A DNA stretch of 64,000 nt from Cunninghamia lanceolata (Eukaryota; Streptophyta; Pinopsida; Cupressales; Cupressaceae), in assembly GCA_027924645.1 (NCBI GenBank), contig BSBN01000233.1:7830501-7894500 (forward strand), given 5' to 3'. The position numbers were made by a program, and so were the translations under genes. The notes below the pieces were generated by a model, which was not told where the DNA came from, searched no databases, and was given only the letters and a program-made list of their open reading frames with translations. Below are positions 1 to 12,489 of the stretch, one piece after another; position 1 is the first letter of the stretch, and each line of letters starts with the position of its first letter.

Positions 1-3000
1 AACACCCTAAGCCCTATCAGATCGCATGGATTCAGGATGATCATAAGGTACTGGTGAGTGAACAATGTTTGGTGAAATTTCATATTGGATCTTATCATGA
101 TGAAGCCTTGTGTGATATTATGCCTATGGATGTATGTCATATCTTGTTGCGTAGACATTAGCAATATGATAGAAAAACTATACTTGATGGGAGAAAGAAT
201 ACATACACTATAACATCAAATGGGAAGAGAATTACCTTGATTCCTTTGGAAGATGATCCTAAGAGTGAAGTATGTGGGAATACTAGAATCTGTTTGGTAG
301 ATAGAAGAAAATATCTGGATGGTTTGAGACATGAGAATATGTGTTATGCTTTGATTCCTAAGAAGCCTAAAGCATTGAAGAAGGAGACTGAAGAATCACA
401 ACCAGAGGAGATAAAAGAGTTGCTGATAGAGTATGAGGACATCATATCAGATAATATACCTGAAGAATTACCACCAATCATGAGTATTAATCATCACATG
501 GATCTTGTACTACGAGCTAGTTTGCCTAATAAACCAACACATAGAATGACACCAATAGAGAATGGAGAACTAAATAGACAGATACATGAATTGTTGAGGA
601 AAGGTTTGATTAGAGAATGTTTGAGTCCTTGTGAAATACCTACAGTGTTAGAACCTAACAAAGATGGAGAGTGGAGAATGTGTATTGACTCGAGCAATAA
701 ACAAGATCACAGTTAAGTATAGATTTTCTTTACCTAGGATGGATGATATCATGGACTGTTTGAGTCAAGAAAAATATTTCACAAAGATAGATTTGAAGAG
801 TGGATACCATCATATCAGAATTAGAGAAGGAGATGAATGGAAGACTTCCTTTAAGACAAATGAAGGATTTTATGAATGGTTAGTGATGCATTTTGGATTG
901 ACAAATGCACTGAATACTTTCAATTATTGTATATTTGGATGACATTCTAATTTTCAGTAAAACAAAAGAACATTTGTGGCATATTAGACAAGTTTTATAG
1001 AGGCTGAGAGAAGATAAATTGTTGATCAACATCAAGAAGTGTAGTTTCATGAAGGAAGAAATGGTATATTTGGGATTTGTGATTTCTGCAGAAGGATTGA
1101 CGATGGACCCTAAGAAAGTGAGAGCTATTGTTGAATGGCCTACACCAGAGAGCATTGGAGAGGTTAGATAATTTCATGGATTGGCTAGTTTCTATTGGAA
1201 GTTCATTAGGAATTTCAGTTCAGTATGTAACCCTATGACAGAGACAATGAGAGGTGACAAAAGATTTTAAGTGGACATCAGAAGTAGATAAACGTTTTGA
1301 ACTGTTGAAGCAAAAGGTGACAGAGCAACTTGTTTTAGCATTACCAGATTTCAAATAGGTATTTCAAGTAGATTGTGATGCATGTGGGAGTGTAATTGGA
1401 GAAGTGTTGAGTCAAGAAGGTAGACCTATAGTATATTTTAGTGAGAAGTTTAATGATGCAAGGAGGAGATATTCAGTTTATGATCAAGAGTTCTATGCCA
1501 TAATTCAAGCCCTGAATAAATGGAGACATTACTTGTTGCCTAAGGAGTTTGTGTTGTATATAGATCATCAAACTTTGTAGTATTTGAACAATCAAGGTAA
1601 GTTGAATTAGAGACACATGAGATGGGTAGAGTTTATGTAGAGTTATACATTAATATTGAAGCATAGGAGTGGTAAATCAAACAAAGTTACTGATGCATTG
1701 AGTAGAAGAAGAAACTTGTTGACAGAGATGAGAGTTGAAGTGATAGGCTTTGATGAATTGAAGCATATGTATGAGGGAGACATTGATTTTGTAGAACCTT
1801 GGAAAGCATGTAAGGAACCTATTGTGATAGATAGGAGTAAGTGGTTGGACTATTTCACTCAAGAAGATATGTTGTTCAGAGGAAATCAATTATGCATACC
1901 TAGAAGTTCAATGAGAGATCATTTGATCAAGGAGAAACATAGTGGTGGATTGGCAAGACATTTTGGCATTGATAAAATAGTGGCTTTGGTGAGTGAAAAC
2001 TACTTTTGGCCTTAGATACATACGGATGTTAGGAATTTTTTTTCAAATTTGTAGAGTTTCTCAAGTTGCAAAAGGGAGTAGTCAGAATACTAGATTGTAT
2101 AAACCTTTGACAGTGCCAGAGAGACCTTGGGAAGACATTAGTATGGATTTTGTGATGGGATTGCCCAAGACACAGAGAGGACATGATTCAATATTTGTAG
2201 TGGTAGATAGACTTTTGAAGATGGCTCATTTCATACCTTGTAAGAAGACAACTGATGCAGTGCATGTAGCTGACCTATTTTTCAAGGAGATTGTGAGATT
2301 GAATGGATTACCTAAGAGCATAATTTTAGATAGAAACACCAGATTTCTTGGATATTTTTTGAAGACACTTTCGAAGAAGTTGAAGACAAATTTGAAGTTT
2401 AGTTCAGCATTTCATCCAGAGACTGATGGACAGACAGAGGTAGTGAATAGGAGTTTGGGAAACTTGTTGAGATGTTTGATTGGAGAGAAGGCGGGAAGTT
2501 GGGATTTGATTCTTTCGCAAGTAGATTTTGCATAAAATAATTTAGTAAATAGGAGTACCAGAAGAACGCCTTTTGAGATTTTTACCAGAGTGAATCCTAG
2601 AGGAGTGACATAACTAAGAGACATGGGTATGGAAGAAACAAGAAGTGCAAAGGCAGATAAATTTGTAGGACACATGGAGACAGTGCATAATCTGGTTAAG
2701 AAGCATTTGGAAGCTATGAAGATCAAATATAAGGAGAAAGCATATGAGAAGAGAAGACCCAAAGAATTTACAGTTGGAGATGAAGTGATGGTATACTTGA
2801 GAAAAGAAAGATTTTTAGTTGGGACATCTAACAAGTTGAAGATAGAAGTTTGGACCTTGTAGGATACTCAGAAAATTTGATTCAAGACATGCATATGAAG
2901 TGGAGCTACTGGAGACATTGGGTATATCACCTATTTTCAATATTGTAGACCTAGACCAGCATCATGAAGTAGAGTTCAGTGACAGCATGGAAGAGGACTT

Positions 3001-3240
3001 GAAGAAGCAATTACCACAACAAGCACTGGAGCAGATTGAAGACATTTTGGACAATAGAGTTGGATGCAACAGTACAGGAAGATAATACAAAGAATACCTT
3101 GTGAAGTGGAAAGGCAAACCGGAAGAAGATTCATCTTGGATTTCTTAGGTTGAGGTGGACCGTCTTGGTTTTCCTCTACCCCCATCAAAGTGAGGGACTC
3201 ATTTCTTTCAATAACCCCAGATGTCTGATGCAGGAGCATC
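1..3240 (+). pseudogene. Ty3/gypsy chromovirus polyprotein, decayed 3' part
   Basis: This is the 3' two-thirds of a gypsy pol gene read on the + strand; the gag and 5' LTR lie left of the window. The domains follow in order. The protease C-terminus ends in MDVCHILL near bases 120-160. The RT holds [12 protein letters not shown] near 780-830 and YLDD near 930-945, with some 40 residues missing just before YLDD. RNase H follows near 1360-1700 with HRSGKSNKVTDALSRR. The integrase has DISMDFVMGLPK, then LDRNTRF, then GQTEVVNRS as its D, D and E regions (about 2130-2450). A chromodomain (YKEYLVKWKGKP) lies near 3085-3150. At least ten stops and several frameshifts interrupt it, for example at 161 and 714, so it is dead. 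Chromodomains of this class target integration to chromatin in related elements. Confidence 0.93.
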
Positions 3241-4080
3241 CCTAGTTTAAGAGCAATCTTACATCAACCAAAAACATTTGCAATTCATTTTGTTTGCAAT
3301 TCAATTTGTTTCTTTTTGGTTTCTAGTTCAGTTAGTAGCAGTTTCTATATTTTGGTCTACATTCTGCCGCAGTTACATTTCAAATCTTGTGGAGCTAGAC
3401 TTAGCATCTAGATTCATTCATCTACATCATATCTAAACCTCAAAGTATTTGGATTAGTTACTGGAAAGTTATCTCTATCAGAAGACAAACTATTTTCTCA
3501 GAATAGAGCATCTTAACAGTCTTAGACACATCAGCTAAAGAAAAAGACTTGCAGAGTATTGCTCAACTTATGGAGTCTAATTACACATCATTCAATATTG
3601 TTTGGTTCATGGTCAACCTTCCCTGAGATCCGCACATAATTCCATGCATTTGTGGAGGTGTTCTACATGATTAGGTTTGACCTACCCATGTACACACGTT
3701 ACAACTCTTCATCGGAGTTGGTGATCTTCCTTGGCTGACGCAGAGGAATCTTGTGTTTCAGAGATGATATATATTGATGTAATAGATCCCTAGGAAAGCA
3801 ATTAGCATAATTATAAGGATTTAGAAGATAGATAATTTTTTCTCTTTCACAAAGGGACTTCAAAGCTATATCTTGTCCATATTTTGATATTCCATAATCA
3901 GGCCCGTGAGCCCTAATTGTAAGCCCACATGTTGCCATCCAAATTCTATTTGAATTCTATGATATACTGGATGAGTATATCTACATTTGTTCCATATCTT
4001 TGAGTTTTTTCCGTTGTGTTTACCCTTATTGAATAGTCTGGACAATTCATTCTTTGAACCCTCCTACCGTGACTGTACCA
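3241..4080 (+). mobile_element. Probable 3' UTR and 3' LTR of the left-edge gypsy element
   Basis: This sequence lies between the end of the gypsy frame and the first base that aligns with copia C. It codes for nothing convincing. The exact LTR start is not visible, and no second copy exists in the window to define it. A CA end at 4079-4080 is plausible, because the next bases match the 3' UTR of copia B on the opposite strand. The assignment as LTR is inference from position. Confidence 0.5.
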
Positions 4081-4261
4081 CTTTTACTGCTCTGAATGCT
4101 CCCCCTTAGGAGTGCACACCAAACTATATCAAATCTTAGTCCCCCTGACTGCGATAATCATCATGACCACTACCTATTCCCCTTTAGAGGTATCCTCCAA
4201 CATTAGTCTAGAAAAGAATAAATTTTAAAATCCATTGGACTGGTGCACCTCCTTATGCATC

Positions 4262-5770
4262 TAGTTCAAAGGAGGGGAAATAACCCCTAACTTCTCCCAG
4301 AGATACACAAATGTATCCTTAGGAAGAGCCTTAATGAATATGTCAGCAACCTGGTCCTTTGTAGGCACATACTTAAGCTTCACTTCATTTTTGCAACCTT
4401 CTCTCTCAGAAAGTAATACCTAATTAAAATATGCTTTGTCCTTGAATGCATCACCAGATTCTTTAAAATGTTAATAGCACTTGTATTATCATAGAAATAA
4501 GAAATTGTCTCACCATACACAACTTTGATATCCTTCAAGGTTTGTTTCATCCAGAACACCTATGTTCAGAAAGATGTTGCTGCAATGTATTCTACCTTTG
4601 CAGTAGATAGTGATGTTGAATACTGCTTCTTACTTAATCATGACACTACTCTGCCACCAAGAAAGAATCCTCCACCACTTGTACTTTTCATGTCATCTAC
4701 ACAACCAACCCAATCTGCATCTATATAAGCACTTAGAGAAAATTTATTATCTTTTGGATACCACAAGCCATGATCTAGAGAGCCCTTTAAATATTTGAAT
4801 ATCTTCATAACTGCCATAACATGTGACTCTCTAGGAACTACTTGAAATCTAGCCACAAGACAGACCGCATGCATAATATATGGTCTAATAGCAGTCAGAT
4901 ATAGTAATCCTCCGATCATTGATGTATACTTGCTCTGATCAGCCTTAGGACATTCATCATTCTTTCTTAGCTTAAAACCAGTAACCATAGGATTACAAAC
5001 TGATTTAGAATCTTCCATTTCAAACTTCTTCAACAACTCTTTTACATATTTTGACTAAGAAATGAAAATACCCTTATCTATCTGACTGAGTTGTGACCCA
5101 AGGAAGAAGTTCATTTCCCCACACATTGACATTTCAAATTCTTTCTGCATTTCATCTTCATAAGTTTTACACATACCTTCATTTCCACTGAAATTTATGT
5201 CATCTACATACACTTCCATAATCAGAATTTGATCCCTACTTACTTTGATGTATAAATTACTATCTTCAAACCCTTTATTGAATCCTTGTTGTAATAAATA
5301 CCTATCTAGACTTGCATACCAAGCTCTGGGGGCTTGCTTCAATCCATATAGTGCCTTCTTCAACTTGCAAACCATATCTGGCTTATCTGACAATTAAAAT
5401 CCTTCTAGTTACTCTATGTACAGTTCCTCTTCTAATTCACCATTCAAGAAAGTACACTTCACATCCATTTGATATACTTTGAAATCCTTATGTCTTGCAA
5501 AATGAAAAAACATCCTAATGGCCTCCATTCTTACCAGTGGATCATAAATTTCCTCATAGTCTATTCCTTCCACTTGTGAGTAACCTTTACATATAAGTCT
5601 TTCCTTGTTCCTTACCACTTCTCCATTCTCATTCAATTTGTTCTGGAATACCCACTTAGTTCAAATTACATTTTTGTTCTCTAGTCTTGGGACAAGTTCC
5701 CACATCTAATTCTTCTCAATCTGCATTAGTTCTTCTTCCATAGCCTTGATCCAATTCTCATACTTGCATG
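4262..5770 (-). pseudogene. Copia C reverse transcriptase and RNase H
   Basis: Minus-strand copia RT and RNase H in several broken frames. The N-terminal RT segment has KVYQMDVKCTFLNGELEEE (around 5410-5480). The middle has KKALYGLKQAPRAWY and the catalytic loop EVYVDDINFSG (around 5190-5340); both aspartates of the YVDD motif are still present. The C-terminal part carries SMIGGLLYLTAIRP and YIDADWVGCVDDMKSTSGG (4638-4930), the RT/RNase H connection and RNase H start. The tail near 4262-4500 is the usual KLGVIS-type end just before the 3' UTR. Stops at about 5395-5408 and 5037-5055, plus others, make it nonfunctional. In an intact element this enzyme copies the RNA genome inside virus-like particles. 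Confidence 0.9.
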
Positions 5771-7480
5771 CCTCAACCACTATTTTAGATTCAAATTTAG
5801 AAAGTAAACACAAATTTACCTGTTCTTCAGTAGCTCTTCTTCTTGTTAATACACCTTTGCTCTTATCACCATTGATCTAATCTTTAGGGTGATGCCTCTG
5901 CACATACTTAGGAGTTTCAGGGATTCCTTCTGGAGCTTCTTGTTCTTCAACCTATAGTTCATTTTCTTTAGCTTCTTCTTCTTCTCCACAAGAAGACTCA
6001 TCTCATTCATATTCATTAACCTCTCAAATCTTCTATATATCTTCATCAACCTTAACATTAGCACATTTAATAATTTTTCTTAGCCTTTTGTTGTAGCATC
6101 GGTAAGCTTTGCTTCTGGTAGAACACCCAAGGAAAATACCTTCATCAAATCTTGCATCAAACTTTCCTAGTTCAACATCTCTTCTGATATAACAATTGCT
6201 TCTAAAAACTTTTAAATATTTAATAGTAGGAATTGTTCCATACCATAGCTCATAAGGAGTCTTTGAGTCGTTTGCTCTTACTTGTACTATGTTTTGTATG
6301 TAGACAGTAGTCTGAATTGCTTCTCTCCAATAGAATTCTGGTAGGTCTACTTCTTTGATCATTGTCCTTACATCTTCTTCAATAGTCATGTTCTTCCTTT
6401 CAACCACTCCATTTTGCTAAGGAGTCCTACAGGCAGATAAATGCCTCTTTACCCCATGATTCTCAAAAAACATGTTAAACTCATTAGAAGTAAATTCTCC
6501 ACCTCTGTCAGAGCTCAAACATTTGATCTTCATATCCATTTCATTTTCAACCATTGCTTTAAAGGCCTTAAAATTATCTAGGGCTTCTAATTTTTCCTTA
6601 AGAAAAGTGACCTATGTCATTCTAGAACAATCATCAATAAATAACATAAAATACATGTCACATTGAAAAATCCTTACTTTGGTAGGACCACAAAGATCTG
6701 TATGTACTAGTTCCAATAGTCTAGTAGACAACTAATCCTTGAATTTGAAGCTTCTTCTTATTTTATTTCCAATCTAACATTCCTTATAGATAGCATTGAT
6801 GGGCTTTGTAATCTTTGGCAGGTCTCTCACTGCTTGAACTAAACTTATCCTTACCAAGATATCAAAATTGATGTGAAATAATCTCCTATGCCATAGCCAA
6901 CTCTCACTAATCTGAGTTATAAATAAATAACTAACACCACCTTTGAGATGATAAACATTTCCACATGTCCTCTTTCTAGCAGTAATCATTATTCTAGAGC
7001 CTTTTCTTCTCTCACAAGCATCATCCTAGAACATAAGATTGTAACCCTTGCTACACATCTGTCCAACACTCAAGAGATTATTATTTAATCCTTTGACATA
7101 ATGAACATCATCAGTGCTATACTTTCCATCAAAATTGATTGAACCTTTTCTGCAAATCTTAGTAGCTTCATTACCACCAAACCTAACTACTCCACCATCA
7201 TATCTTTCAATTTTAACAAACTTACTCTTATTTGAGCATCCACTATCAATAATCTAGTCATCTTTTTCTCTCTTTCCATGAAAAGTAGACATTATAGTGT
7301 CTTCAGGGTTAGTACTTACTTCCGAACCCTTCTCCTTCACACAACTTCTAGAGTTAGTAGAAACAGTTTCATATCTTATGGCTATGAATAAGCATTCATT
7401 ATCATTATCATCCTCATAATCAGACTCAACATTAGATACACTTGTATCTTCTCTAACATGGTAATTTTTCTTAATAATCT
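5771..7480 (-). pseudogene. Copia C protease and integrase
   Basis: Minus-strand protease-integrase part of copia C. The protease motif IIDSGCSN lies near 7230-7255; the residues that normally follow (HMTGDK type) are deleted and the frame runs straight into KSKF. The pre-integrase zinc region (SWLWHRRLFHINFD, and a C near 6775) spans about 6774-6910; the second histidine context is altered from the usual LGH to LFH. The integrase C-terminal half (6033-6407) has MVERKNMTI, YWREAI and the GIFLGCSTRSKAYRCYN region. An acidic spacer follows toward RT. Stops interrupt it repeatedly. An intact copy would cut the polyprotein and insert the cDNA. Confidence 0.85.
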
Positions 7481-7499
7481 TACTTCTATTTTCCCTATT

Positions 7500-8315
7500 C
7501 TAAATTCTTAGAGCTCTATCTAGACATCTTGAAGCATAATGACCTATTTTTCCACAACTAAAACATTTAAAAAAAAACTTACCACTACACTTTCTAGTAC
7601 CCTTTTTCACTCTTCTCATAAAGTTAGCTTCCACTTTATCAAGGTCTTCCAGATCTGATTCCATAGTCTTCTCTGAGTTGCTAGCCTTAAAAGCAATCTC
7701 ATCCATTGTAGTTCCACTAGTTGTACCAAACTCTCTTATTTCAAAAGTAATTAGGGTGCCAGGTAATTAATCTTTGGTAAATTGATTCAAATTTTGTAAT
7801 TCTTCAATAGTAAAAATCTTATCACTATAAGCTTTAGGAAGAGTTCTGAGTACATTCAATATCACTTCTTTATCATCTTTATTTCCACCAAGTCCTTTGA
7901 TGTGATTGACAACTTCATGCACCTTTTTTAAGTAGCTTGTAATGTTTTCATCTTCAAACATTCACATGGTCTCAAATGTGAGTTTCAAATTCTGCATTTT
8001 ATCTTGTTTGACATTATCATCTACTTCATTAACACATTCAAGCTTTTTCCAAATCTTATTAGCAGTTTTCAAATTCACAACTTTCACCAACTCAGAATTA
8101 GTATGTCCACTTAAGAGAGTCTGTTTTGCCTTACTATGTATTTCAGCATCTTTGATCTCATCTTTAGTAGTTATACCATTCTCAGGTATAGTGTAATTAG
8201 ACCTAACTAATTTACAAATCTCATAAACAAGAGCAATTAGAAAGGCTTCCATCCTTACCTTCTAGAGTGCATAGTTGGATCTATCAAACAAGGGAATCTA
8301 TTTCTTGTGCGCCAT
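7500..8315 (-). pseudogene. Copia C gag with CCHC zinc knuckle
   Basis: Gag begins at a minus-strand ATG at 8315 (MAHKK, then a stop, then IPLFDRSNYA). This is the usual N-terminus of plant copia gag, which resumes as MEAFLIALVYEI at 8252. The middle has KQTLLSGHTNSELVKVVNLKTANKIWKKL and, after one stop near 7962, YLKKVHEVVNHIKGLGG. The C-terminus has the nucleic-acid-binding knuckle CFSCGKIGHYASRC (CX2CX4HX4C) near 7530-7575. In an intact element it would assemble the cytoplasmic particle that packages the RNA. Three or more stops show decay. Confidence 0.88.
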
Positions 8316-8358
8316 TACATATCTACCTCAAGGTATTAAGTTTTCTTCAAAGGAACCT

Positions 8359-8373
8359 CCCTCTGATATCAAT
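8359..8373 (-). promoter_or_regulatory. Primer binding site of copia C (initiator tRNA-Met type)
   Basis: On the minus strand TTGATATCAGAGGG directly follows the LTR terminus CTTCAACA. It differs by one base from the core TGGTATCAGAG that pairs with the 3' end of initiator tRNA-Met. It fixes the LTR boundary at 8374. Confidence 0.8.
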
Positions 8374-9979
8374 TGTTGAAGCAAAAGAAAAGTGAGAGGG
8401 CGGCTAAATTAATTGTATAAAAAATTTCAAACCCTCACAAACATTTAGATCCATATTAATCTTTAAACTTGTTATGATTTTTTAGCATGAAAAGAAAATA
8501 ACAAAAGCTAAATCATAACAACACCAAACACATGACAACACTAGATTTTATGTGGAAAACCCAAGAAGGAAAAAACCATGGTGAGGATTAGCTCACAATA
8601 TAATATAGTAGTAATATTGATTTACAAAAGGCTCACTACCAATGGGCTCACTACCTAGGGCTCACTACCCAAAAGAAAGAATGCTCACTACAGGTGGACT
8701 CATTGCCCACTAAGAGAGAAAGAGAGAAGAGAAGAGTGGCTTACTACCAGGCTTTCAACTAATACAATTGTATCTAACCTATGTATGGAATTCAGTTCCA
8801 GTGAATCTCAATATCCATCACAACACAAACAACACCTTCACAGCAACACTGAAAAATAGTAGGCATCTTCTCCTCACAACATCTAGTATTCTAACACATG
8901 ATAGATCTTACTACACTGATTGAATTTGCATCACAATTATCATGTCTATTGCACACACAACACTCACAAATCATTGACACTTATTTATACCACCATCAAT
9001 CTTGAAAACATTATCCAAGGTCGACAACACAACTTAACCCATACAATTCAAATTAGGTCTGGACCAAAACATTCCCACAGAGGAAAGGAATGAATGTAGA
9101 CCACATCAAACCTTAGCAAGGACCTAAATCCACTCTTACATGCTTCATCATGCTTTTACAATCGACGAAGCACAACCACAATTAGTGTAAACAACCAAGT
9201 CAGCCAAACTTGTGTTAACACCATGAGCTTTTAAGAGCACACTTCCTCAAAACCAAATGATGTCATGCGGACCATACACTAATCTTAAACATGATCTAGA
9301 AACATCCACAAGTATCTAAAAACCAACAAATTCCTTTGTAACATCTTTCACCTAAAGAAAGTTCACACTAGAGTACTTAACCAACTCTATCATACTTCTG
9401 TCATCAACTGCAACTCAATAAATGAATTTACGGAGCACCAAACCATGAACCACTTGAACTATAGAAAGATATAGACCTTATAAAGATAAACCAAAAACTA
9501 CAAAGCTAGAAATAAATCTGCAGAGAAATGTGGAGAAAAAAACTTTCTCCTAGACACTACTGCATAACTCAAAAACATTGTCCACACACTGGTGACCATA
9601 ACTTTCTCTGCACAATGAACTGGAGCATAAAATCTAGAACATAACATCTATGAACACCTCTGAACAACATATCCAAACTACATAATCAGATATTCAATTA
9701 GGAAAAAATGCAGAGCACAACTCGATCACCACTCTATTAAGCTAGTCAATCTCTTCAACACATTGTTTCCTTTATTAATCAAATTTTCTCAAAATCACTT
9801 GAAAACCAACCATTAGAAACATATTCTTGACACCTTCACCAGTTGTTCAAGGCAATTAAATCATCCTCAACACAACAACTCAATCAAACAACAACAACAT
9901 TAGAAGACACAATTGACACCAATGAAAACACAAGCTTGTTGACATCAATGACAACACCAATTAGCACATACTTGCAACA
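8374..9979 (-). repeat. 5' LTR of copia C (1606 bp)
   Basis: On the minus strand it starts TGTTGCAAGTATGTG (at 9979) and ends CTTCAACA (at 8374). The start matches the copia B 3' LTR (TGTTGCAAGTATGTGG at 51205). The 3' part shares the CATGGTTTTTCCCTT and GGGTTTTCCACATAAAA stretches with both copia B LTRs. A tandem run of 'gctcactac' motifs lies at 8625-8700. The ORF-like stretch at 9843-10046 falls across the LTR edge and is not a gene. Confidence 0.88.
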
Positions 9980-12480
9980 CCTCTCTAGATGGCTTATCTT
10001 ATTTTCCATTTGGGTGGTCATTTTCTTATATCTTTTCATGGATTGATCTTGTTGATGAATCTCAAACCGAATGCTTACTCTATGTGTTTTTATTTGGTTA
10101 GGTTGAAGGGCTATGTCTTTTATGTTGGGTTATTAAAAAACAATAAGGTATATGAATTTCATAAAATGCTCTCTAAATATAAGTCTTTAAAGTTAAATTT
10201 ATTTGAAGCTAGAGCTATTGGATCTAAACGTGTGATAGTTTCATTAGAGGTGAAGTTACCCTAAACTCTATGTAATTTTGACCTAGTTTGTGGGTGGAGG
10301 AAACATCACAAAATAAATGAAATGAACATGGAAGAGAAAGAGAAAGATGAAAGTGGAATAGAAGAAATGCATTAAAATATAAAAGAGCCAGATCAAAAAG
10401 ATTTTCACTTCATGTCAGGTTCACCAGAACATGTGATGTTAAAATTGTGACTCAAACACAACATGGGTGAGTCAAATTTTATATAGCACATGTATTTAAC
10501 CCTTGTTAAAGGAATTAGTTGAGTCACACCTACACTTCTAAGAAAATCTAGCTTGGAAAAGATGAAGTAGACTAATTACTCTCTTTACATGGAAGAAGAG
10601 TGTTACAAGTGATAGTGAAGTTGTGTTGTATGTTGAATTTGTGTACCTCATGATGAAATTGAGGGTTTTTTTATTTTTCTATCTAACTATTTTGAAATTT
10701 GAAATTTTGATTAACCTTGTGATAGGACTGAGGGCTTCTTTAAGGTTTAAATTTTTAAATGTTGAATGTTTACAATGTTGTATGCATTGTGCTGAAATCA
10801 AGGGCTTAAATAATGCGTGCTTTCAAATGTTCAAAATGATTTTCTAAATATAGTTAATCTAAATGAATCCATGCCCTTTTGATTCATTTTCCAATTTTTT
10901 TGATGATCTAATTACTATGAAAAGAAATATGAATGCAATTCTATATGACATTTTCCTAATGTAATGTAAGTATGTTTTTATGTTTTTGAGTTTTAAATTC
11001 TATTATAATAAGAATAATTGCAGTTACTCTAAGAAGAATAGAAAAATTATTCTAAGAAAACAAAATAACTATATTCGATCTATATATTTTATCAAAAGTA
11101 AGAGAAATGATGTTTTACTTTGTCAAGAGAAAAATGTGAGCTAATTACTAATAAAATAATAAAGAAAATGTGATAATGGGTGCCAATGCCAAGCTATGCC
11201 CTCAAACGTCCCATGGAAATTGTCTCCTCCTTTGTAGTAGTGGACTCCTCCTAGTTGAAATAGAGATAAAAATGGGGACTTAAGGAAATGAAAATTAGGC
11301 TTAGAAGTAATAAAAAAGCTTGTAGAAAAAAGATGTTGTCTAGGTCTTCTATGAGCATAAAAATCCTTAGGGGAAGAAGCTATGTATAAGCATTCAATGA
11401 ACATAAGAATGCATTGAAATGATCTTCTCCTAAGGCAATGATAAAGATAAATTATTGAAAATATTTGAAGTGTCTATCCTAAAATAAGTTAAAAGATTTG
11501 AAGATGTTAGAGCTTCCTGAAAAGAGAAGATTAAATGAGCATTTGAAGATGCTAAAAAATGAATAATGAAGGGGTATTTATAGGTGGAAATGAGAGGGAA
11601 GGGATGAAGAGTTAAAAAGAAAAGAATGAGTTAAATAACCAAGAAATAGAAGCTTTGCTAAGAATAGATGATGGGATAAGAAGAAAATAAGAAGAAAAGT
11701 AGAGAAAACTAAAAGAAAACTATCTATAGAAAACAAGAGACAAGAAGAAATTAATTAGGAAACAAATTTGAAGAGGTAACATCCAAACAATACTTTTAAA
11801 TGGAAATAAAGTAAGAAGAGGACTAGTTAGAGTGGAAAATGTGAGGAAAAATAGGATGAAAATAAAAAAGAAAAACTAAAATTAAAAGTTATTTCACACA
11901 TCCAAAAATTATAGAATTGCCTCTTTCAGGAAGTGGGTCTCTCTTTTTACTAGCTAGGGTCACCTAGGTGACTCTACAACTTAAGGATGGATCACTTGGA
12001 TGACATAAAAGGTCAAAGGGGTGACCCTATGGAAAAGATATAAAAGGCTTCCTTATGTAACTAGAAAGTTTGGAATATCAATTTGGAGGTTGAAGAAGAT
12101 GGTCAAGGAGGGGAAAAACACAAGGGACATGTCACTAAGAGTGAAACTACTGAGAAGAGTGTAATTCAATTCTATGTAGCCATGATTATGAACCTCTTTA
12201 TCATTATTAGACTACCATGTAGCTCTACACAGTTTTTGGTACTCACAATTTCAAGGAAAAAATATATGGAGATGCTCCCACTAGCAAAGCTACATGTATT
12301 TTCAACAATACGATTGCTTAGATATCTAGTTTCTCAACATTCATTCAATCTCCTAAACTAGTAATGACTTCTACCATGTACTATAAAGTTGGGAAAAAAA
12401 TCACGAGCCTTGAAATACAAATGCTTATAAATCTAACACTTGAGGCCATAACTAAGATAGTTTAGATCCCTTAGTACGCC
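9980..12480. other. AT-rich spacer with no recognisable gene
   Basis: I see no protein family, RNA gene or paired repeat here. Short open stretches (9989-10264, 10623-10847, 11141-11404 on the minus strand, 12083-12361) have no recognisable motif and low-complexity composition. Purine-rich runs near 11500-11900 (gaagaaaag types) are simple-sequence drift. Confidence 0.6.
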
Positions 12481-12489
12481 TAGGTTACC

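Larger units (their letters stand above)
4081..9979 (-). mobile_element. Ty1/copia retrotransposon 'copia C', 3' end lost
   Basis: Read on the minus strand it runs 5' LTR (8374-9979), primer site, gag, protease, integrase, RT, RNase H and a 3' UTR that stops abruptly at about 4081. Its LTR and 3' UTR resemble those of copia B at 45319-52709, so the two belong to one family. Copia B continues from the matching UTR point to a purine tract and 3' LTR, while copia C meets gypsy sequence instead. Either the gypsy element inserted here and the remaining copia end is left of the window, or it was deleted. Confidence 0.88.

Noticed and set aside
3220..3240. TGATGCAGGAGCATCC as the start of the left gypsy 3' LTR
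   Set aside because: The polyprotein frame appears to read through it (a SDAGAS tail common in this family), so the LTR must begin later.
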